Positions 54,164 to 61,222 of a stretch of 64,000 bases of DNA are shown piece after piece (within the stretch, counting starts at the first letter, position 1; every line of letters starts with the position of its first letter). Under the pieces are notes generated by a model, which saw only the letters and a list, made by a program, of their open reading frames with translations, had not been told where the DNA came from and ran no database searches. A program made the position numbers and the translations under genes. Source of the stretch: Fervidibacillus halotolerans (GTDB taxonomy: Bacteria > Bacillota > Bacilli > Bacillales > Caldibacillaceae); contig NZ_CP106877.1 in NCBI RefSeq assembly GCF_026547205.1, positions 248,001-312,000 of the forward strand, written 5' to 3'.

Positions 54164-54412
54164 CGGATGGAAATCGTTAAACGTAATTTAAGGAAAACTG
54201 TTACCGGGTACAAGTAGTTTTGTTAGGAAAGAGGTCGGAGGAGATTGATTCTCTTAATCTCAGGAGCCGGAATATCGTATTTAGGAAATTCAACCTTTTA
54301 AAAAAACAAATCGCTATGCCATTTTTTCAGTGACTACAAGATGCGATGGTGCGAAGTAGAGTTAAAAAAGTTGTGTTCTGTCATATTAAATAAAAATAGG
54401 GGGATGAATGCA

Positions 54413-55378
54413 ATGAAGTTACAAAGGGAAAGCTCTACTAATCCGGATTTTACAAAACTTGAAGAGATGATTAAGGCTATGTAAGCATTGTTAGAAGGGA
54501 AGCAGGAAACATCTCTTACAATAGAAGAATTATGTAGTTTTCAACATGATGATGGATCGTTTGCCTTGTTAGATTCGTATAAAGTTCCTTCTGATGCGAG
54601 GTTCGACTTTTGTCATATGCCGACTTTCATAGGTACGGCTATCGTAATGAAGGTGTATTTCAATGGGGACAGGGCATATGTTGCGCAACTGGAAAAAGCA
54701 TTGGAAGCATGCGTAAGAGGACGTTTTATTGGACATGGATATGATGGAGAAATAGGGCGTATCGATGTAATGAAAACGTTGATAAAAGGTGGATTGCGAA
54801 CATTTCTTGAAACTGAGCGAGAAATTTGTCAGGCATTCCACAACAAAGTGCATAACATATTACACGAGTACCATTCGCGTTTAATACGCAATTTAACGAA
54901 AGGTAAGTGGGGTGAAGATTACAGAGACGATTGGCAACAAATTGTTGACGATCTTAAACTTTCGACACGTTTATATATTGCGTACGGAAGCAATATGGAA
55001 CAATCACAGATGCTTAGTCGCTGTCCGAATGCGAAACGAATAGGAAAAACATATCTTAAAGACTGGGAACTTACGATTCCTTTTTATGCAAATATCGAAA
55101 AGAAGAAAGGAAAACAGACGCCCGCTTTCGTATGGGAAATTACCGACAGGGATGAAAACAGTTTAGATGTGTACGAGGGCTATCCGTATGCGTACGATAA
55201 AACGAATATCGTCATCAACGTAGAAGGGAAAACCGTATCCGCAATGGCCTATGTGATGACAGAGCAATATAAAAATAGTGACAAACAACCATATGATGGA
55301 TATATAGAAGAAATTTTACGCGGATATCGGGAAGCTGGGTTTGACGAAGCGGAATTCCAACCGAGAAGTATGGAATAA
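54413..55378 (+). pseudogene. gamma-glutamylcyclotransferase-like gene with early in-frame TAA
   Basis: From ATG 54413 (AGGGGG upstream) 23 codons run to TAA 54482-54484; the same frame continues for 297 codons. The larger part joins an unassigned N-terminal domain (FCHMPTFIGTAIVMKVYFNG, KALEACVRGRFIGHGYDGEI) to a C-terminal GGCT/AIG2-like domain (LYIAYGSNMEQSQMLSRCPN, FVWEITDRDENSLDVYEGYP). Such cyclotransferase-fold proteins act on gamma-glutamyl compounds. The stop suggests a nonsense mutation, though translation could restart at TTG 54488 (GCATTGTTAG has no ribosome site). Confidence 0.7.
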
Positions 55379-55434
55379 AGAGCTCGAAATGATTGAAGAT
55401 ATTTTTGAAAACTAATGTTTTGCGATAGGAATGA

Positions 55435-55473
55435 AAAAATCCTTCATGGAACGTGCTTATGAAGGATTTTTTT
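55435..55473 (+). terminator. terminator after the GGCT-like gene
   Basis: AAAAATCCTTCAT (55435-55447) pairs with ATGAAGGATTTTT (55459-55471), with extra T residues. Confidence 0.92.
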
Positions 55474-55970
55474 GAATGATCATTTTTCCTCGTAACTTTT
55501 CATTAGGAATTTAAATGGAAGACTCTTTAATACATGTTGGCTTTTTATATAATTCAGGTCAAAAAAAAATACACGCAATCCTGTCATTTTTTATACTTGA
55601 ATTGTCCAGAAACAAGAAAGAATAGAGTTGGGAGTATGATGAATTTTGTCATGAAAAAGAGTTGGAAGCATTTTACCACATTCTAGAAGGATCAGGAATT
55701 TCAAAGGTAATTCAAGTGATTGAAACATTTTGAAGTTGGCAGGTAAAAATTTTGAATAGCTTTCTGTATGGTCATTCCACTGGCTTTCTGAAAGGAATAC
55801 ATAAAAATCATTAAATGGAACGGCTATGAAGATAGTCCAGGAAAGAATTTTATTGAGACACCAGTAGAAAGGAACGGTTCCACATGAGGGTAGGGAGGAC
55901 CTGTTTCTTTACCACCCCAACATTTTAGCAAACCGGTGTGGAATACAGAGAAGGAAGGGAGTAAAAACCT
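55474..55970. other. decayed interval, possible transposase relic
   Basis: No intact gene. A frame around 55638-55735 (ELEAFYHILEGSGISKVIQV then IETF) and one near 55755-55810 (SFLYGHSTGFLKGIHKN) vaguely resemble the tail of ISL3-type transposases, but stops and frame changes interrupt them. Assignment is tentative. Confidence 0.3.
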
Positions 55971-56147
55971 TTGAAAAAACACATATGGTTTATCATAACG
56001 ATTTTTAATATTGCATTGACATTCTCAGTGATTTACTTTGATTATTCATTAGGAAAGGGGGCTCAAGTGTTCCTATTAGTAATCGTGACATTTTTCACGT
56101 TATCTATGGGAATAGGTGAGTACTTTAATGAAAAGAAAAAAGAGTAA
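55971..56147 (+). CDS. small two-helix membrane protein
   Basis: TTG 55971, preceded by AAGGAAGGGAG, opens a 58-codon frame: basic start MKKHIW, a hydrophobic helix (FIITIFNIALTFSVIYFDYS), a short Gly/Lys turn, a second helix (VFLLVIVTFFTLSMGIGEYF) and a lysine-rich end. Typical of small Bacillus membrane proteins; function unknown. It lies in an interval of relics and may be part of a lost locus. Confidence 0.55.
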   Translation: MKKHIWFIITIFNIALTFSVIYFDYSLGKGAQVFLLVIVTFFTLSMGIGEYFNEKKKE

Positions 56148-56340
56148 ATGGTTTGGTTTATCCGGATTGAATGAGTGTGGCAATGTCTAAATTTGTCCCC
56201 ATTTCATGAACCTCTAATTCCAAGAGGTTTCTCAATCTCAATGGATAAATGGGTATTTGGAGAGTGTGAGGGAAGCTTTTCTCAAAAAAATTGTTCAGAG
56301 TAGTCTAACTATAAGTTTGATGACTAAATTGTAAAGTAAA

Positions 56341-56466
56341 ATGGTGGAATACTTGCTTGAAATGAATGACCGTCATGGTGAACCTCGCTAACAATTTTGG
56401 GTTGAAAGGGGATTAAAACAGCATTTCAACCAAATTGAAAAAGAACAAAATCAAGATGAGGATTAA
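56341..56466 (+). pseudogene. small frame interrupted by in-frame TAA
   Basis: ATG 56341 opens MVEYLLEMNDRHGEPR, meets TAA at 56389-56391, and the same frame continues QFWVERGLKQHFNQIEKEQN...ED to a second stop at 56464. The consistent charged composition on both sides suggests a broken gene tail, but it is too short for a family. The rest of 56148-56628 shows nothing else. Confidence 0.35.
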
Positions 56467-56628
56467 ACCTTTGTAGAAAATCTGTTAAGGTATTATTTTA
56501 GTTTGTGAACTATTAGGAATGGTCCCCTTACCTCCCAATTCATTACATTTATCTTTTCATTAGTTGGCTTCTGACGACGATATATGAACAAGAGAAACGG
56601 CTATATAGGCCGTTGAGTATGATGAAAA

Positions 56629-57012
56629 TTAATTCGAATTATTTTCCATTTCCATGAAAAATTTTTCCAAACGTTCGGCAGCCATTTTGTACGCTCTTTT
56701 TTTATCTCGAGGGCCTATTGCAATGATTTCCATTTTTACCGGCTGTCCTTCCACCGGGCGATAAATGATTCGAATATTTAGTGAGTTAGACTTTATTTTT
56801 GCAAAACCATGTAAATCCCCTTGTAACGATTCTGCAACTCCATTTGGCTTAAAAAGGGGACCTTGCTTTGCCCTTCTTAAGATTTCGTATAAAACAGTTT
56901 GTCGATGTCCTTTATTAATTGCCTTAAGATCTTGTTTTACATCTTCAACAAATCTCAATTCAACATTAAAATTTTCTAAAATAAACACCTGCAAATCCTC
57001 TAGTGTTTTCAC
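56629..57012 (-). CDS. RelE/ParE-superfamily toxin
   Basis: A 127-residue basic protein with the fold pattern of RelE-type toxins: RFVEDVKQDLKAINKGHRQT, then an aromatic/basic core GDLHGFAKIKSNSLNIRIIY and a C-terminal strand MEIIAIGPRDKKRAYKMAAE. RelE-family toxins usually cleave mRNA at the ribosome or inhibit replication. GTG 57012 begins one base after the antitoxin stop, so translation is coupled. Longer than the classical ~95-residue RelE. Confidence 0.78.
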   Translation of the reverse strand: MKTLEDLQVFILENFNVELRFVEDVKQDLKAINKGHRQTVLYEILRRAKQGPLFKPNGVAESLQGDLHGFAKIKSNSLNIRIIYRPVEGQPVKMEIIAIGPRDKKRAYKMAAERLEKFFMEMENNSN

Positions 57013-57013
57013 A

Positions 57014-57403
57014 TCAATCTTTCTTTAACAATTTCATTAGTTCATCTACATTAATATCTTCTTCATCAAAAACATCTGATAAGGTCTGATTTGCAGGTTT
57101 ATCCTTACGTGCTTGTGCATCTTCCATAACAATTCGATCAAGTGCTGATTCGACAACTTCTTTTATTTGAAGTAATTGCTTAAAATAATCTAGATCGATG
57201 ATTACAGCTAAAGCATCTTTCTTTTTTGCATTTTGAATGACGAATATTTCATCCGAAACTCCATTTGAAAAACGATCAAGGATTTCTGATAATTTCTTTG
57301 TTCTTGAAATTTCTGTGACATTAAAGACGTTCTTTTTCAAAAAATCCAATGTATTTGTATCTGCCTTAGGATATTTTTCATTTGTCAAAGTATGATCCCC
57401 CAC
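57014..57403 (-). CDS. antitoxin of the RelE-type pair
   Basis: A 129-residue protein starting at GTG 57403, seven bases after AAAGGAGG. It includes a Phd/YefM-like N-terminal part (FNVTEISRTKKLSEILDRFS, VFVIQNAKKKDALAVIIDLD) that would bind DNA, and an acidic C-terminal region (QTLSDVFDEEDINVDELMKL) that would neutralise the toxin. The longer frame to 57466 is rejected. The minus-strand promoter has TATAAT (57444-57449) and a TTGTTT box (57468-57473) 18 bases away. The pair lies divergent from the restriction-modification operon. Confidence 0.72.
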   Translation of the reverse strand: MGDHTLTNEKYPKADTNTLDFLKKNVFNVTEISRTKKLSEILDRFSNGVSDEIFVIQNAKKKDALAVIIDLDYFKQLLQIKEVVESALDRIVMEDAQARKDKPANQTLSDVFDEEDINVDELMKLLKKD

Positions 57404-57725
57404 TTTTCGTCCTCCTTTCATTAATATATGTGATTTCACTCTTATTATACACATAAAAATGCACAAAAAACAACACGTTTATTTTGCAGAGAATTGTTTA
57501 TTTATTTATATTAATAAAATACTCATGTATCTCTTCACACAACTATTATTTTTTTCATTGAACAATGTACCCGTCAACATTGTGTTTGTTCGCATTCGTA
57601 ATTAAAAAGCGATTCGTTAGTGATATTGAGTACAGACGTTACGCTTAGTATTGAAAATTTTCGCATATATTCATTTGTGGCCCCTTGATTAGGGTTTTTT
57701 CTATTTTTAAAAAGAGATTCCCCCC

Positions 57726-57790
57726 TTGACGCACATATTCAAATGTTATATATTGTATTTAACAAATGTCAAATATTCGATTTGACATTT
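57726..57790 (+). promoter_or_regulatory. type I RM promoter with perfect palindrome at the transcript start
   Basis: TTGACG (57726-57731) and TATATT (57749-57754), 17-base spacer, predict a start near 57761. A perfect inverted repeat AAATGTCAAA (57764-57773) and TTTGACATTT (57781-57790) follows at once, three bases before AACAGGAGG. It could be an operator that represses the RM genes, or an mRNA hairpin that limits access to the ribosome site. Confidence 0.7.
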
Positions 57791-57805
57791 AACAGGAGGT
57801 GTGAG

Positions 57806-58402
57806 ATGCAACTTGGCGAGATTGCCGAAATCAAGACCGGTTTAGTGTTAAGTAGAAAGAAGGCACAAATCGATTTACAGGCAAAAGCTACATATAAACT
57901 TCTGACACTAAAAAATATTAGTGACGATGGAATGTTTATTAATGATGAATTTGAATCATTTGTTAGTAATGATCGATTAGAACAACATTATTTTACAAAA
58001 AAAGAAGATATACTAATGCGATTAAATCAACCGTATACCGCTGTGTATATCGATCAAGATCATACTGGTTTATTAATTCCATCATACTTTGTAATTATTA
58101 AAGTCGATCAAACAAAAAGGGTTTTACCCCAATATGTCGCATGGTATTTAAATACGATACCAATTAAGAAGGAATTGGAACGGACCCATGCAGGCAGTCG
58201 AATACCAAGTACGAATCAACATGCAATTCGAAAACTGCCGATTTCAATTCCCCCGATTTCAAAACAGAAGATTATAATGGAGCTTTATCGCTTACATCAA
58301 AAGGAAAAAATGTTATATAAGAAATTAATAAAGGAAAAAGATTCGCTATTCAACGAAGTGACAAGGCAAATATTAGTCGATACGAATGAGGAGGAACGTT
58401 AA
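57806..58402 (+). CDS. half-length type I specificity subunit (single TRD)
   Basis: A 198-residue HsdS-like protein with one target recognition domain (MQLGEIAEIKTGLVLSRKKA, then KKEDILMRLNQPYTAVYIDQ, AGSRIPSTNQHAIRKLPISI) and one C-terminal coiled-coil arm (RLHQKEKMLYKKLIKEKDSL). Ordinary HsdS has two such units. ATG 57806 follows AACAGGAGGTGTGAG; the 57743 frame start is rejected. The stop overlaps hsdM (TAATG). It may dimerise into an alternative specificity unit, or modulate the full HsdS encoded after hsdM. Confidence 0.8.
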   Translation: MQLGEIAEIKTGLVLSRKKAQIDLQAKATYKLLTLKNISDDGMFINDEFESFVSNDRLEQHYFTKKEDILMRLNQPYTAVYIDQDHTGLLIPSYFVIIKVDQTKRVLPQYVAWYLNTIPIKKELERTHAGSRIPSTNQHAIRKLPISIPPISKQKIIMELYRLHQKEKMLYKKLIKEKDSLFNEVTRQILVDTNEEER

Positions 58403-59931
58403 TGGCTGAACAAATCACCCAAGAAAAAATTAACAGCGTATTATGGCAAGCTGCCGACACATTTAGAGGAAAAATTGATTCATCAACATACAAAGATTAT
58501 ATTTTAACGATGTTATTCATTAAATACTTAAGTGACACCTATAAGGAGAAAGTGGAAGAATACACGAAACGATACGATGGTGATGAAAAACGAGTCCAAC
58601 GGGCATTATCAAGAGAACGCTTTGTTTTAGATGAAAAATCAACCTTCGATTATCTTTATAGCAAACGAAATGATCCGGAAATTGGCGAAATTATTAATAA
58701 AGCTTTGGAACGAATTGAAAATGAAAATGCTGGAAAATTACGCGGTGTGTTTCGCAATATCGACTTTAATAGTGAAGCGATTTTAGGGAAAACCAAAGAG
58801 CGAAATGCGATGCTTCGTTCATTACTGGAAGATTTCAACCAGTTATCGTTAAGACCTTCCCAACTAGGGAATGAAGATATTGTAGGAAATTCTTATCAAT
58901 ATATGATTGGTCTTTTCGCATCGGATGCTGGAAAAAAAGGTGGGGAATTTTATACACCTGCGGAAGTTTCAGAACTTCTTGCTCGATTAGTGAAACCAGA
59001 AGAAAATGATCGGATTTACGACCCAACTTGTGGTTCAGGTTCCTTATTAATTAAAGTGGCCAAACAAGTACCAAGTGGAAAAGTTGCTATTTATGGGCAG
59101 GAACGAAATGGGGCGACTCACTCACTTGCTCTCATGAATATGTATTTGCATGGGATTGATGATGCGAATATCGCATGGGGCGATACATTATCGAATCCAT
59201 TACATTTGGAAGATGGAAAATTAATGAAATTCCAAGTCATCGTGGCCAATCCTCCGTTTTCATTGGATAAATGGGCGATGGGATTTGCCGGTGAGGGAGC
59301 CAACGATAAAAAGTTTAAAATGGAAGCAAGCCTTGATCCACATAGGAGATTTGAATGGGGTGTTCCACCGAGTTCAAAGGGAGATTACGCTTTTGTCCAA
59401 CATATGCTTTATTCCCTTGCTGAAAATGGTCGAATGGCAACGATTCTACCGCACGGTGTATTGTTCCGTGGAGCAAGTGAAGGGAAAATAAGGAAACAAA
59501 TCATTGAATTGAACTTATTGGATGCGGTCATTGGACTGCCAGAAAATTTATTTTATGGTGTTGGAATTCCTGTTTGTATTATGATTTTCAAGAAAAATCG
59601 TGTTCGAAAAGATGTATTATTCATTGATGCTTCTGGAGATGAACATTATCAAAAGGGGAAAAACCAAAACAAATTACGGGAACAAGATATTCAAAAAATC
59701 GTAGAAACATATGAAAAGCGGGAAACGATCGATAAATATTCCTATGTTGCGACATTAGATGAAATCAGAGAAAACGACTACAACTTAAACATCCCCCGCT
59801 ATGTCGATACGTTCGAAGAAGAAGAACCGGTCGATATGGCAGCAGTAAAGCAAAACATCGCCAACATCAAAAAAGAACTGCAAGAAGTGGAAGCACAGAT
59901 GGAAAAATATTTGAAAGAGTTGGGATTGTAG
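58402..59931 (+). CDS. hsdM: type I restriction-modification methyltransferase subunit HsdM
   Basis: A 509-residue N6-adenine DNA methyltransferase. The N-terminal HsdM domain (INSVLWQAADTFRGKIDSST) is followed by the SAM site DPTCGSGSLLIK (208-219) and catalytic NPPF (283-286), with GEFYTPAEVSELLARL before. It modifies host DNA with HsdS and is required for restriction by HsdR. ATG 58402 overlaps the half-S stop. Spacing to hsdS is zero bases. Confidence 0.96.
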   Translation: MAEQITQEKINSVLWQAADTFRGKIDSSTYKDYILTMLFIKYLSDTYKEKVEEYTKRYDGDEKRVQRALSRERFVLDEKSTFDYLYSKRNDPEIGEIINKALERIENENAGKLRGVFRNIDFNSEAILGKTKERNAMLRSLLEDFNQLSLRPSQLGNEDIVGNSYQYMIGLFASDAGKKGGEFYTPAEVSELLARLVKPEENDRIYDPTCGSGSLLIKVAKQVPSGKVAIYGQERNGATHSLALMNMYLHGIDDANIAWGDTLSNPLHLEDGKLMKFQVIVANPPFSLDKWAMGFAGEGANDKKFKMEASLDPHRRFEWGVPPSSKGDYAFVQHMLYSLAENGRMATILPHGVLFRGASEGKIRKQIIELNLLDAVIGLPENLFYGVGIPVCIMIFKKNRVRKDVLFIDASGDEHYQKGKNQNKLREQDIQKIVETYEKRETIDKYSYVATLDEIRENDYNLNIPRYVDTFEEEEPVDMAAVKQNIANIKKELQEVEAQMEKYLKELGL

Positions 59932-61179
59932 GTGAGACTTTTGAAGGTTAATACTGAAAATAAAAAGTTTATTAAAACTGAAATAGGAGCAATCCCAAAT
60001 GATTGGGAAGTAAAAAAAATAAATGAGGTTGCTAAAGTAAATGCATATAATTTAAACAATCAAACTTCTGATGATTATAAATTTTTTTATTATGATCTTT
60101 CATCAGTAAATAAAGGTAAAATTTCTCATCCACTTGAAATGATTAAATATAGTGATGCTCCATCAAGAGCTAAAAGATTATTTAAAAAAGATGATATTTT
60201 GATGAGTACAGTTAGACCAAATTTACAGGGGTTTGCTTATATTGACTTTGACGCTAAGAATTGCGTTTGTTCTACAGGTTTTGCTGTGATTACTGCAAAA
60301 CATAAATCAGATAGAATGTATTTGTATCAAACCTTGTATTCTCATATAATTTCAAATCAAATTAATAGACTTTTAGCTGGTTCAAATTACCCAGCAATAA
60401 ACGGTAAAGACGTTGAGAATCTTAAAGTGCCATATCCAAAATACGAAAATGAGAGGGACAAAATTGGAAGGATACTATACACTTGGGACAAAGCCATTGA
60501 GCTAAAAGAAAAGCTCATTGAGCAGAAAAAAGAGTTGAAAAAGGGATTGATGCAAAAATTATTGACAGGTGAAGTAAGACTGCCGGGGTTTAAAGGGGAG
60601 TGGAAACTGATTAAATTGGGAAAAATAATGATTGAAATAAATGAAAAAAGCACAGTAAATAATCAGTATCAAGTATTATCAGTTACTAAAAAAGGTATTA
60701 TTGCTCAAAATAAACAATTTAAAAAACAAGTTGCTAGCAAAAATAATATTGGTTATAAGATAATCAAAAAATATAACTTAGTATTTAGTACTATGAACTT
60801 GTGGATGGGAAGTTTAGATGTATTAACAGATTATGATATAGGAATAGTTTCTCCTTCTTATAAAGTATTCGAATTTAATCAGAATTGGATAACCCCCTTT
60901 TTTGCCAAGTATTTCATGAAATCTGAACATATGATATGGATTTATAATGTACATTCTGAACAAGGTGCTAGTGTTGTTAGAAGAAATCTTGATTTAAATG
61001 GATTGTTAAACACAGATGTAAAGATACCATCAATCAAAGAACAGAATGAAATTGTAAAAGTACTTTTGTCTTTAGAAAAAAATATAGAATTACTTGAAAA
61101 AGAACTAGAATCTATAAAACTCCAAAAAAAAGGCTTAATGCAACTTTTACTAACTGGAAAGGTTCGGGTGAAGGTGTAA
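59932..61179 (+). CDS. hsdS: type I specificity subunit HsdS (two TRDs)
   Basis: A 415-residue specificity subunit. TRD1 begins after TEIGAIPNDWEVKKINEV; a central conserved coiled coil (IELKEKLIEQKKELKKGLMQ then KLLTGEVRLPGF) separates it from TRD2 (EWKLIKLGKIMIEINEK), and a second coiled coil (LLEKELESIKLQKKGLMQLL) ends it. TRD sequences, rich in Asn/Lys and AT, determine the two half-sites of the recognised DNA. GTG 59932 abuts the hsdM stop. The TRDs are markedly AT-richer than hsdM, as is usual for exchanged specificity domains. Confidence 0.95.
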   Translation: MRLLKVNTENKKFIKTEIGAIPNDWEVKKINEVAKVNAYNLNNQTSDDYKFFYYDLSSVNKGKISHPLEMIKYSDAPSRAKRLFKKDDILMSTVRPNLQGFAYIDFDAKNCVCSTGFAVITAKHKSDRMYLYQTLYSHIISNQINRLLAGSNYPAINGKDVENLKVPYPKYENERDKIGRILYTWDKAIELKEKLIEQKKELKKGLMQKLLTGEVRLPGFKGEWKLIKLGKIMIEINEKSTVNNQYQVLSVTKKGIIAQNKQFKKQVASKNNIGYKIIKKYNLVFSTMNLWMGSLDVLTDYDIGIVSPSYKVFEFNQNWITPFFAKYFMKSEHMIWIYNVHSEQGASVVRRNLDLNGLLNTDVKIPSIKEQNEIVKVLLSLEKNIELLEKELESIKLQKKGLMQLLLTGKVRVKV

Positions 61180-61222
61180 TGGTACACCCGCTTTTCCGAC
61201 TTTCTGAAACGGAGGTGTCGAT

